Of a stretch of 26,289 bases of DNA, positions 8,389 through 14,797 are shown in pieces. This DNA comes from Clostridiales bacterium UBA4706 (GTDB lineage Bacteria; Bacillota; Clostridia; Oscillospirales; Oscillospiraceae), in assembly GCA_002404605.1 (NCBI GenBank), contig DHKA01000010.1:1-26289 (forward strand). Direction: 5' to 3'. How positions within the stretch are numbered: the stretch's first letter is position 1; the number at the start of each line of letters is the position of its first letter. The position numbers and the translations under genes were made by a program. Under the pieces are notes generated by a model that was not told where the DNA came from, did not search any database, and saw only the letters and a list, made by a program, of their open reading frames with translations.

Positions 8389-8417
8389 TTGACAGCCCAA
8401 TGCCGCCGTGATATGAT
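8389..8417 (+). promoter_or_regulatory. Strong sigma-A promoter of the aldolase operon
   Basis: A perfect TTGACA (8389-8394) is followed after 17 bases by TATGAT (8412-8417), one base from consensus. Transcription would start near 8424, leaving a leader of about 64 bases. Confidence 0.8.
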
Positions 8418-8442
8418 TCGGTGCGACAAATGACCAAATCAG

Positions 8443-8456
8443 ATTACAAATGTAAT
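8443..8456. promoter_or_regulatory. Palindrome downstream of the aldolase promoter, probable SorC-family operator
   Basis: ATTACA and TGTAAT flank AA. The internal motif ACAAATG occurs here (8446-8452) and again at 8426-8432, exactly 20 bases away, about two helical turns. The position, about +2 to +33 of the transcript, suits a roadblock repressor. The SorC regulator encoded at the end of this operon is the likely binder; this is inference. Confidence 0.45.
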
Positions 8457-8487
8457 TCCGACATATAGAAAGCGAGGCTGCAACCAT

Positions 8488-9288
8488 ATGGCACAGACCG
8501 CAAGCAGAATGAACCATATTTTCGGCGCCGACGGAAGGACCTTCATCCTGGCCATGGATCACGGTTCCAATTTCAACGTGTTGCCTGCCATGAAGGACGC
8601 GAAAACGCTGATCCGCGAGCTGGCCGCGGCCGGTGCGGACGCCTTTTTGTCCACTATCGGCATGGCGGAAAACTTTGCCGACAGTTTTCTGGGCAAGGGC
8701 ATCATTCTCCGCATCGACGGCGGCGTTTCCTTTTTGGGCGATCACAAAGCGCCGATGCAGATCGTCGCCACGGCGGAGGACGCGCTTCGTCTGGGCGCTG
8801 ATTCCGTTATCACCATGAGCTTTCCCGGCTCCGTACATGAGGCGGAGGTTTTGAGCAATCTGGCGCGGGTGTGTCTGGACTGTCACAAATGGGGGCTGCC
8901 CGTCACGGCCGAAGCGCTTCCCCGCGGCTTTGAAAAGGCCGAGGATTCCCGCACGCCGGAAAATATAACGTTTGCCTGCCGTCAGGCCGCGGAGCTCGGC
9001 GCAGACATTGTGAAAACCGTCTATACCGGCGATCCGGAGAGCTTCAAGACACTGACGGAGAGCGTTTATGCCCCGGTCGTTATCCTCGGCGGCGCAAAAA
9101 AGGTCCCTGAACGTGAGCTTTTGCAGGAAATCCGCGACGCGCTGGATGCCGGAGCCTCCGGCGTTGCCATGGGGCGGAACATCTGGGGGAACGAAACCCC
9201 GACCCGCTATGCCGCCGCGATCGCAAAGCTGATCCACGAGGATTGCAGCGTGGACGCAGCGCTGAAGGAAATGAACCGGCTCTATTGA
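8488..9288 (+). CDS. DhnA/LsrF-type class I aldolase
   Basis: This 266-residue TIM-barrel enzyme belongs to the archaeal-type class I fructose-bisphosphate aldolase / LsrF / DeoC superfamily. Such enzymes cleave or acyl-transfer phosphorylated keto-sugars through a lysine Schiff base. Visible marks are AMDHGSNF at 22-29, the likely Schiff-base Lys176 in DIVKTVYTGD, and phosphate-binding loops GGAKK (201-205) and MGRNIWG (228-234). A weak GAGG lies about 10 bases before the ATG. It is the first gene of the plus-strand operon aldolase-dehydrogenase-SorC regulator. The product is probably the carbon-carbon cleavage step of the cluster's pathway. A phosphorylated substrate is implied by the phosphate loops, yet no kinase is encoded in the cluster. 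Confidence 0.88.
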   Translation: MAQTASRMNHIFGADGRTFILAMDHGSNFNVLPAMKDAKTLIRELAAAGADAFLSTIGMAENFADSFLGKGIILRIDGGVSFLGDHKAPMQIVATAEDALRLGADSVITMSFPGSVHEAEVLSNLARVCLDCHKWGLPVTAEALPRGFEKAEDSRTPENITFACRQAAELGADIVKTVYTGDPESFKTLTESVYAPVVILGGAKKVPERELLQEIRDALDAGASGVAMGRNIWGNETPTRYAAAIAKLIHEDCSVDAALKEMNRLY

Positions 9289-9315
9289 TTATAAGAGAAA
9301 AGGGGATAGTCGCAA

Positions 9316-10347
9316 ATGGGAACATATAAAGTAAGCATACACTCCGGCGTCCGCGAAATGGAAACGAGAGTCCTTCAGAAGAGAGAGCCCGTCGGCAGCG
9401 AGGTGCTGCTGAAGGTAACGAGCTGCGCTATCTGCACGCTCGAGCAGCGCATCTGGAAGGGCGTCATTGCCCGGTATCCGTATGCCGGAGGCCATGAGGT
9501 GGCCGGGGTCGTGGAGGCCGTCGGCCCGGATGTGAAAGGAGTAAAGCCGGGCGACAAGGCGACCGTCCGGCTGCTGAACTCCTGCGGCGAGTGTTATTAC
9601 TGCCGCAGCGGTCACGAAAACCTGTGCGTGGCGTCCTTCATAGCGCATACGCACTCCGGCCTTATGGGTGCGGGCGGATTTGCCGAGTATATGACCGTCA
9701 GCGCCAAAGCCGTATACAAGCTGGCCGACGATGTGGATCTGGATCACGCGGCTTTGTCGGAGCCCCTGGCTTGCTGCATCCACAGCGTCCGCAACGCCAA
9801 GATCCAGCTGGGCGACGATGTGGTAGTCATCGGTGCCGGCATCATGGGCGCGTTGCATATCCAGCTGGCAAAAATGAGCGGCGCGCGCGTCATTGTCAGC
9901 GAGCTCGATCCCGTCCGCATGGACATTGCGCGCAAGATGGGCGCAGACATCGTCATCAACGCCAAGGAAGCGGATCCCGTCGCGCAGGTCAAGGAGCTTA
10001 CCGAGGGCCGCGGCGCCGATGCGGTGTTCTGCACCGTGGCCACATCTGCCGTGGCGAAGCAGGCGGTGGATATGGCCGGAAAGCTGGGACGGGTCGTGAT
10101 GTATACCTCGTTCTTCCCGGATCTTCCGATCGAGATCAGCCCCACGAAGCTGCACTCCGGCGAGCAGATCCTCACCGGATCCGTGAATCCGAATCAGGCG
10201 GATTTTCTGACGGCAACGCGCCTGCTCAGTCGGAAGCTCATCGACGTTTCCTCTCTGATCTCCGATCGGGTCCCCATGGCCGAGATCGATCGCGCCTTCC
10301 GGGAGGCCGTGGAGCCTAACACCTACCGTATTATCGTAAAGCCCTAA
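9316..10347 (+). CDS. Zinc-dependent medium-chain alcohol/polyol dehydrogenase
   Basis: This 343-residue oxidoreductase belongs to the MDR family (sorbitol, threonine and related dehydrogenases). Catalytic zinc ligands are likely Cys40, His60 and Glu61 (in GGHEVAG). A structural zinc site is formed by Cys90, Cys93, Cys96 and Cys104. The Rossmann loop GAGIMG is at 173-178. An acidic residue at the end of the second strand (Glu196 in SELDP) suggests NAD(H) over NADP(H). It probably oxidises or reduces a hydroxyl or keto group of a sugar intermediate. The motif after the catalytic Cys is TLEQ rather than the common GxD, hinting at an unusual substrate. An AGGGG-type ribosome site precedes the ATG; the gene follows the aldolase by 27 bases. 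Confidence 0.9.
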   Translation: MGTYKVSIHSGVREMETRVLQKREPVGSEVLLKVTSCAICTLEQRIWKGVIARYPYAGGHEVAGVVEAVGPDVKGVKPGDKATVRLLNSCGECYYCRSGHENLCVASFIAHTHSGLMGAGGFAEYMTVSAKAVYKLADDVDLDHAALSEPLACCIHSVRNAKIQLGDDVVVIGAGIMGALHIQLAKMSGARVIVSELDPVRMDIARKMGADIVINAKEADPVAQVKELTEGRGADAVFCTVATSAVAKQAVDMAGKLGRVVMYTSFFPDLPIEISPTKLHSGEQILTGSVNPNQADFLTATRLLSRKLIDVSSLISDRVPMAEIDRAFREAVEPNTYRIIVKP

Positions 10348-10355
10348 AAAAGGGA

Positions 10356-10383
10356 TTGAAAAAAGCCGGGGACCATGTAAAAT
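10356..10383 (+). promoter_or_regulatory. Possible internal promoter ahead of the SorC regulator
   Basis: TTGAAA (10356-10361) and TAAAAT (10378-10383) are spaced by 16 bases, 18 bases before the first ATG. If used, transcription would start near 10390 and the GGAGG at 10384-10388 would not be transcribed. Confidence 0.35.
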
Positions 10384-10401
10384 GGAGGCATCAAAAACAG
10401 G

Positions 10402-11364
10402 ATGGTATCGGCCATGAATTTGCACCCCCTGACGCCGGAACAGAAAAACGAATATACCCGGATCGCCTATTACTACTATGAAGCCGGTCAGACGCAGGAT
10501 CAGATCGCGCAGCGGCTGGGGATCTCGCGCCAGCGGGTGAACCGGATCCTCGCGGAGTGTATTGAGCGGGGCATCGTTCGCATCACGGTCGACCGGAGCC
10601 CGGAGGAGTATTTCGCGAGCGAATCGGCGCTGGAGGAAAAATACCGCTTGAAGGCCGTTCGGCTGGCGCACAGTCTCGGTCCGGACCATCTGTACGGGGA
10701 TCTGGGCGTTGTGGCCGGACAGTATCTTACCTCCATTGTCAAACGGGGCGATATCATCGGCTGCGTTCCCGGCCGCGGCGTGGCCGGGCTGGTGGATAAC
10801 ATGCCGCAGATGGAGCGGACCGGACTTACGGTAACGCAGCTGATGGGGAGCGAGAGTAAGCGGGAGTATAATCTGGAGGTTGACAGCATCCTTCACCGGT
10901 TTGCGCGGAAGCTCTCCGCCCTGCCGCAGCCGCTGTATGCGCCCGTGTTGGTCAGCAATGCCGAGCTGCGCGAATCCATTGTCCGCGAGCCTTATTATCA
11001 GGAGGCCTACGCCGTCATGAAGCGGTGCACCGTTGCGGTCGTCGGCATCGGCACGGCCACCACCTACGAGCAGTACATTGCCGGCACGACCCGGCAGCCC
11101 GGCACTGCGGCTGCCGGAGCGCCGGCTCCGGTGGGGGAGATATGCACCCACTGCTTCGATGCGGCCGGCCGGCCGGTGGAGTTTCCCTTTTCCAACCGTA
11201 TTCTGGCCATCTCCCGCGAGGATTACAAGAACATCCCGACGCGCATCGGCATTGCCGGCGGGCCGGAAAAGCTCGCCGCGATCCGCGCGGCGCTGCGCGG
11301 AGGCTATGTCAACGTCCTGATAACCGATCTGGATACGGCAGCCGCCCTGCTGGACGAGACATGA
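10402..11364 (+). CDS. SorC/DeoR-type sugar-binding transcriptional regulator
   Basis: This 320-residue regulator is the local switch of the sugar cluster. Residues 22-60 form a helix-turn-helix with the recognition block LGISRQRVNRIL. The remainder (about 66-320) is a SorC/CggR-type effector domain, related to sugar isomerases, which in known members binds phosphorylated sugars. It is the third gene of the aldolase operon, 54 bases after the dehydrogenase. Two ATGs are possible: 10402 (GGAGG 13 bases upstream, rather far) and 10414 (AGGATGG about 8 bases upstream, 316 residues). The likely targets are the divergent promoters at 8149-8417. A long hairpin terminator follows. Confidence 0.9.
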   Translation: MVSAMNLHPLTPEQKNEYTRIAYYYYEAGQTQDQIAQRLGISRQRVNRILAECIERGIVRITVDRSPEEYFASESALEEKYRLKAVRLAHSLGPDHLYGDLGVVAGQYLTSIVKRGDIIGCVPGRGVAGLVDNMPQMERTGLTVTQLMGSESKREYNLEVDSILHRFARKLSALPQPLYAPVLVSNAELRESIVREPYYQEAYAVMKRCTVAVVGIGTATTYEQYIAGTTRQPGTAAAGAPAPVGEICTHCFDAAGRPVEFPFSNRILAISREDYKNIPTRIGIAGGPEKLAAIRAALRGGYVNVLITDLDTAAALLDET

Positions 11365-11398
11365 CCGACTGCGCGCTCTGCCCTATGACTTTGGATCA

Positions 11399-11447
11399 AA
11401 AAGAGACGGATACATCGGACAATGCGTCAGATGTATCCGTCTCTTTT
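11399..11447. terminator. Long bidirectional terminator, left border of the phage island
   Basis: A perfect 18-bp stem (11399-11416 with 11430-11447) with a 13-base loop has A-runs and T-runs at its ends, so it works for both strands. The terL stop codon (11449-11447) touches the stem: the terminase gene ends directly in its own terminator. Confidence 0.85.
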
Positions 11448-13084
11448 CATATCCGCCCGCGGCGTATGCGGCGCTGGCGCTCGCGCCGCTGGAGCGCTTC
11501 CGCCGGACTGCCGGAGCCGTCGGCAACGGTCATGCGCTGCTGGTGGCGCGCGGCGTAGCAGATCGCCGCGGCCATGACGAGATCGTCGTGCTTTCCGGCG
11601 AGCGCTTCCGGCCGGTGATCTTCGTTGTAGCAGAACGTCAGCATCTCGCCGAGAAGCTCGCGGTCGGAAAACCACTCCGGATGCGCCGAGAATACCTCCA
11701 CGAGATTTGCGATCGCGCGCGGGCGCGTCTGCCGGTCGGTGCGGAAGCCAAAGCTCTCGCGCAGCCGGTGCGTGAATGTGTCCTCCCGCTCGCGGCGGTA
11801 CTGGTTCGGGTAGCCAAGCTCCATGAGCTTCATCACGGGATACGTCGAGAAATTCGTTTCGAGTGCGACGAGCGCGTCGTTATAATGCTTTCCGAGCGCG
11901 TACACCTGCCGGACATACTCCGGCTCGGAAAACCGCCGCCGGAGGGATGCGGCCTGCGCGCCGGTGCTGTTGTCGATGACGTGCGCGGTGAACCAGTCCG
12001 AGCCCTCGCCCGCGGTGTCGCCGCCGAGCACATACGGATGCCCCGGCTCGCATTCGCGGTAAATGCAGATCTCGCCTGCGTCGTCATCCTGCCAGACGGC
12101 ATCGCCGTCCTTATCGCCGGGGACGAACCGACCGCGGCGCAAGGGGGCGGACGCTTCCTCGCGGCGGCGGATGACGAGACCGTTATCAAAAACGCCCGCG
12201 CCGCTGTGGAGAAACGCCTCGTCCGGATTTGCGGGATATTCCTGCCGGAACATGTCCCGGCTGCCGCCGCAGTTGTTCGCCATGCACCAGCGCCGCCAGC
12301 GCATCTGCTCCCAGGAGAGGGAATACCGCTCGCGTATCTCACGCTCCTCCGCCGTCCATTCGATGCCCGGCTCGACCGGCATCGTGTAGTCCGGGTTTTC
12401 AAACCATGCGAAAAACACCGGCTCAAAATCGTTCTCCCCGGCGACGGCGGCGTCCCACCGGTCCTTGAAATCCTCGCAGCCGTTGGCGGTGCTCTCAATG
12501 ATGACCATTGTCCCCGGCTGGCTCGGGACGGCCTGCAATATGCCAGCGAGCGTCGCGGCCTTGCTCTCTCCGCCTTCGGGCCAGAAGGCATATTCCGAAA
12601 GATGGACGCACTGGAGCGTGTCGCTCCGGCCAATGCCGCGCCCGCCCGCCGTGGCGCAGCGAAAGCGCGACCGGAGCCCCGGCAGCGCGCCGCGCGATGT
12701 GCGCGACGGGTTTTCAAACACCAGCTCCTGCGCGTTCGAGGTGCGCAGCATCGGCTTGACCGGCGCGGGCAGCTCATCATAAAAGAGCTTGCTCATGCGG
12801 AAAAGGTTGGCCGTGGCGTCCTCGCGGTGCGCCACGACGAGCGCGTTCACGTTCCCGCGCGTGGCGCAGGCGTGAAAGAGAAGCGCCTCCGTGAGCGTGG
12901 AAAAGCCGAGCTGCCGCGCTTTGAGAATGATGATGCGCACGGGCTTGCCCGCGTCCTGCTGGCGCTTGGCCACGGCGTAGAGCTTTTGCTGCGCGGCATT
13001 CAGGCGAAACGGCACGACCGCGCCGCTTTTCGTGCGGATCTTGAGACACGATTCGATATACTCCCTTGCTATGCGCGGGTTCAC
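11447..13084 (-). CDS. terL: Phage terminase large subunit (packaging ATPase/nuclease)
   Basis: This 545-residue protein would be the motor that drives phage DNA into capsids and cuts it. The ATPase domain has a Walker-A-like KARQLGFST at about 55-63 and a Walker-B-like acidic block in VHLSEYAFW. The RNase H-like nuclease domain shows its three acidic regions: GGDTAGEGSDW, ALETNFS and GKHDDLVMAA. All key residues appear intact, with no frameshift. The preferred start is GTG at 13084, which overlaps the terS stop in a 4-base GTGA; an upstream ATG at 13117 would lie inside terS with no proper ribosome site. No portal or capsid gene follows: the gene runs directly into a terminator. Confidence 0.93.
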   Translation of the reverse strand: MNPRIAREYIESCLKIRTKSGAVVPFRLNAAQQKLYAVAKRQQDAGKPVRIIILKARQLGFSTLTEALLFHACATRGNVNALVVAHREDATANLFRMSKLFYDELPAPVKPMLRTSNAQELVFENPSRTSRGALPGLRSRFRCATAGGRGIGRSDTLQCVHLSEYAFWPEGGESKAATLAGILQAVPSQPGTMVIIESTANGCEDFKDRWDAAVAGENDFEPVFFAWFENPDYTMPVEPGIEWTAEEREIRERYSLSWEQMRWRRWCMANNCGGSRDMFRQEYPANPDEAFLHSGAGVFDNGLVIRRREEASAPLRRGRFVPGDKDGDAVWQDDDAGEICIYRECEPGHPYVLGGDTAGEGSDWFTAHVIDNSTGAQAASLRRRFSEPEYVRQVYALGKHYNDALVALETNFSTYPVMKLMELGYPNQYRREREDTFTHRLRESFGFRTDRQTRPRAIANLVEVFSAHPEWFSDRELLGEMLTFCYNEDHRPEALAGKHDDLVMAAAICYAARHQQRMTVADGSGSPAEALQRRERQRRIRRGRI

Positions 13085-13542
13085 AGTCCGCTCGCCCCCT
13101 CCTGCCGCGCGAGCCATTCCTCAAACGAGAGACTGCCGCTCTCCGATGCCTCCTCCTCGCGGAGAGAGCGGAGATGCTCGTCCAGCTCGTGCAGCGCGCG
13201 CATCGCGCCCGCGGGATCAAATTCCCAGGTGCCGTCCGGCTCGCGCTGCTTTGTTTCGGGGTTGCGCGTGAGATGCGGCGTCGCCTGCATGCACCGGTCA
13301 ACGATCTCCACAAGCCGCCGCCCGATCCACGCGCTCGAAACGCCCATCGCGTCAAAAAGACGCTGCTCGGTCTCGCGGCGGCAGCGCTGTACCGCCGGAT
13401 CGTGCAGCAGCTCACGGGCGCGCTCGGCAGCAGTGGCAGGGCTGTATCCTGCGGCAATGGCCGCCTCCGGACCGTCGCCGCAGGCGAGATATTCCTCTAC
13501 GAAGCGCTTCTGCCGCGCCGAGAGCGCCGTTTTGTCCTTCAT
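13081..13542 (-). CDS. terS: Phage terminase small subunit
   Basis: This 153-residue protein would recognise packaging-site DNA and recruit the large subunit. Residues 7-55 match the Terminase_2 helix-turn-helix, with the typical run LSARQKRFVEEYL followed by AAIAAGYSPATAAERARELL. The C-terminal part is charged and helical, as expected for oligomerisation and TerL contact. The start at 13542 has GGAGG 5 bases upstream. The frame stays open to 13839, but that extension reads as the out-of-frame shadow of the 90-residue gene. The gene is translationally coupled to terL. Confidence 0.9.
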   Translation of the reverse strand: MKDKTALSARQKRFVEEYLACGDGPEAAIAAGYSPATAAERARELLHDPAVQRCRRETEQRLFDAMGVSSAWIGRRLVEIVDRCMQATPHLTRNPETKQREPDGTWEFDPAGAMRALHELDEHLRSLREEEASESGSLSFEEWLARQEGASGL

Positions 13543-13559
13543 TTCGTCCTCCTTTGCGG

Positions 13560-13832
13560 TCAAAGAGGCATGAGCGCAAAGAAATCCTTCCGCAGCTGCG
13601 AGAGCCGCCGGGCCGGGATCTTCGTTGCCGCGGCCGTGGCCGAGAGCGTTTTGTGCTGCACGAGCATGCGGAAGAGCGCTATGCCCTCCGCCGGCGTGCG
13701 CGCCGTCTGCGCGATCGCCGTGCGCACCGCCTCCTGTCTCTCCGGCGGAAGCTGCGCAAAAATGTCGAGCGTTGCTTGAATGTACCGCTGCTCTGCCGCC
13801 GTCCGGCCGCAGGACCCGACACGATATCCCAT
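13560..13832 (-). CDS. 90-residue protein of unknown function, first gene of the terminase operon
   Basis: I do not recognise this gene. It encodes a 90-residue, mostly helical protein. The last 30 residues (LSATAAATKIPARRLSQLRKDFFALM) look like a helix-turn-helix with a basic second helix, so DNA binding is possible. GGAGG lies 8 bases before the ATG at 13832, and the stop is 17 bases before terS. It is the first gene read from the promoter at 13945-13973. Its position and size suit a phage packaging accessory or activator; this is inference. Confidence 0.7.
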   Translation of the reverse strand: MGYRVGSCGRTAAEQRYIQATLDIFAQLPPERQEAVRTAIAQTARTPAEGIALFRMLVQHKTLSATAAATKIPARRLSQLRKDFFALMPL

Positions 13833-13865
13833 CGGTCATACCTCCAGAATGTTGGCAATATAAGA

Positions 13866-13876
13866 CACGAAACGTG
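13866..13876. promoter_or_regulatory. Switch operator 1 (CACG-AAA-CGTG)
   Basis: First of four related sites. It is a perfect CACG-N3-CGTG palindrome inside the untranslated leader of the terminase operon, about 65 bases after its predicted transcription start. Confidence 0.6.
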
Positions 13877-13925
13877 AATACTATGAGTAAAAAAGAAAGA
13901 CAGAAAGGGATTGAGCTTATGTATT

Positions 13926-13938
13926 ACACGCTTCGTGT
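13926..13938. promoter_or_regulatory. Switch operator 2 (ACACG-CTT-CGTGT)
   Basis: This is the most complete palindrome of the set (5-base arms). It covers the predicted transcription start of the terminase operon, so a bound repressor would block it. Confidence 0.7.
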
Positions 13939-13944
13939 GACTAT

Positions 13945-13973
13945 GTTATAACACCGGAAAAATGATTTGTCAA
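13945..13973 (-). promoter_or_regulatory. Strong promoter of the terminase operon
   Basis: On the minus strand a perfect TTGACA (13973-13968) is followed after 17 bases by TATAAC (13950-13945). Transcription should start near 13938. Operators 2 and 3 flank it on either side. Confidence 0.8.
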
Positions 13974-13984
13974 CACATTTCGTG
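13974..13984. promoter_or_regulatory. Switch operator 3 (CACA-TTT-CGTG)
   Basis: An imperfect copy (one arm CACA) directly abuts the upstream edge of the terminase-operon -35 box and lies 10 bases before the -35 box of the repressor gene. Confidence 0.5.
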
Positions 13985-13994
13985 GGGAAAAATC

Positions 13995-14023
13995 TTGACT
14001 TTTTTCACGCCGCGTGTTATGGT
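13995..14023 (+). promoter_or_regulatory. Promoter of the repressor gene
   Basis: TTGACT (13995-14000) and TATGGT (14018-14023) are spaced by 17 bases. Operator 4 fills the spacer. The leader is only about 12 bases long. Confidence 0.65.
14006..14016. promoter_or_regulatory. Switch operator 4 (CACG-CCG-CGTG)
   Basis: This perfect CACG-N3-CGTG palindrome lies between the -35 and -10 boxes of the repressor promoter, the expected place for autorepression. Confidence 0.65.
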
Positions 14024-14041
14024 TACGGTGAGGTGATAGCA

Positions 14042-14407
14042 ATGTCCGTTTTCAGCGAAAGACTGTCGGCGCTGCGCAAAAGCGCTGGGATGACGCAGGC
14101 AGAGCTGGCAAAAAAACTCGGCATTTCCAAAAGTTCGGTAAGCATGTACGAATGCGGCAACCGCGAGCCGGAATTTGATCTCCTGGAAAAAATGGCGGAT
14201 TGCTTTCAGGTGGACATGAACGTTCTGCTCGGCCGTGCCGAGCCGCTCGTGAACAACGACCCGGAGCTGACGGCGTATCTCGAGGCGCTGCGCGACCGGC
14301 CGGAGATGCGCGCACTGTTCCGCCTTTCCAAAAATGCCACGCGCGAGGATGTGGAGACCGCGGTGACGATCCTCGAAGCGCTGCGCAGCAAGCATGAGAG
14401 TACCTGA
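14042..14407 (+). CDS. Xre/cI-like phage repressor
   Basis: This 121-residue DNA-binding protein probably keeps the divergent terminase operon silent and regulates itself. Residues 6-62 are an Xre helix-turn-helix domain, with MTQAELAKKLGISKSSVSMYE as the recognisable core. The C-terminal half is a short helical region without the LexA-type self-cleavage protease, so relief of repression may depend on the partner metalloprotease. GAGGTG precedes the ATG at 14042 at normal distance; an upstream ATG at 13967 would overlap the promoter and is rejected. The next gene starts 14 bases before this stop, so the two are coupled. Confidence 0.9.
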   Translation: MSVFSERLSALRKSAGMTQAELAKKLGISKSSVSMYECGNREPEFDLLEKMADCFQVDMNVLLGRAEPLVNNDPELTAYLEALRDRPEMRALFRLSKNATREDVETAVTILEALRSKHEST

Positions 14408-14747
14408 TTATTACGTTCGGCTCGTAGAGCTGCCGCCGACGGTGTTCGGTGCTACGCTCCCGAACGATGACGGCACTTTTTCCGTATACATCAACGCCCG
14501 CCTCAGCGACGAGGCACGGCGCGAAACGCTGTGCCATGAGCTGGAGCACATGGCGCGGGACCACTTTTACCAAAGCGCCCCCATCGCCGCGCAGGAGGCG
14601 GAGGCCCGCGGCGAGACGGTGCCGGTGCTGCCGGAGCGCGGCGCGGTGCGCCGCTACCGCGATCTTGCATCGCTCACAGCGTATCTCCGAAGTCTCGGAG
14701 CCCTCGGCAGCAGCATGGAATCCCTCGGCGCCGAGCCGATGCGGTGA
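14394..14747 (+). CDS. ImmA/IrrE-family metallopeptidase-like protein
   Basis: This 117-residue protein carries a zinc-protease HExxH motif (HELEH, His48-Glu49-His52) after a short beta-rich N-terminus, the pattern of ImmA/IrrE proteins. In ICEBs1 and many prophages ImmA cleaves the Xre-type repressor encoded next to it, which is the arrangement here. A third zinc ligand may be one of the glutamates at 68-70 (QEAE). The domain is short, and the usual larger C-terminal part is replaced by about 45 residues of little similarity to known members. It overlaps the repressor gene by 14 bases. Cleavage of the neighbour is inferred from family and position. Confidence 0.8.
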   Translation: MRVPDYYVRLVELPPTVFGATLPNDDGTFSVYINARLSDEARRETLCHELEHMARDHFYQSAPIAAQEAEARGETVPVLPERGAVRRYRDLASLTAYLRSLGALGSSMESLGAEPMR

Positions 14748-14748
14748 A

Positions 14749-14786
14749 AAAAGAGCCAATGGCATACAAACGCCATTGGCTCTTTT
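14749..14786. terminator. Bidirectional terminator, right border of the phage island
   Basis: A perfect 15-bp stem (14749-14763 with 14772-14786), an 8-base loop and A/T runs at both ends separate the protease gene from the convergent membrane-protein gene. Confidence 0.85.
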
Positions 14787-14797
14787 GCCGTATTTCG

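Larger units (their letters stand above)
8033..8487. other. Divergent regulatory region of the sugar cluster
   Basis: This 455-base gap between the two arms of the sugar cluster holds no gene I can support. It contains a minus-strand promoter (8149-8177), a plus-strand promoter (8389-8417) and two 14-base palindromes (8209-8222 and 8443-8456). It is clearly more AT-rich than the genes around it. Confidence 0.7.

Noticed and set aside
8033..8487. Small genes in the sugar-cluster divergent gap
   Set aside because: The short open frames lack ribosome sites and cross the promoters.
9289..11151. 620-codon minus-strand open frame
   Set aside because: It is antisense to the dehydrogenase and SorC genes and shows no motif.
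11543..13573. 676-codon plus-strand open frame
   Set aside because: It is antisense to terL and terS, both with clear family motifs.
13543..13839. N-terminal extension of terS to 13839
   Set aside because: It reads through the 90-residue gene in another frame; terS has GGAGG and a family-like start at 13542.
11399..14786. The two border hairpins as attachment-site repeats of the phage island
   Set aside because: They share only the short AAAAGAG start common to bidirectional terminators; no longer direct repeat was found and no integrase is present.
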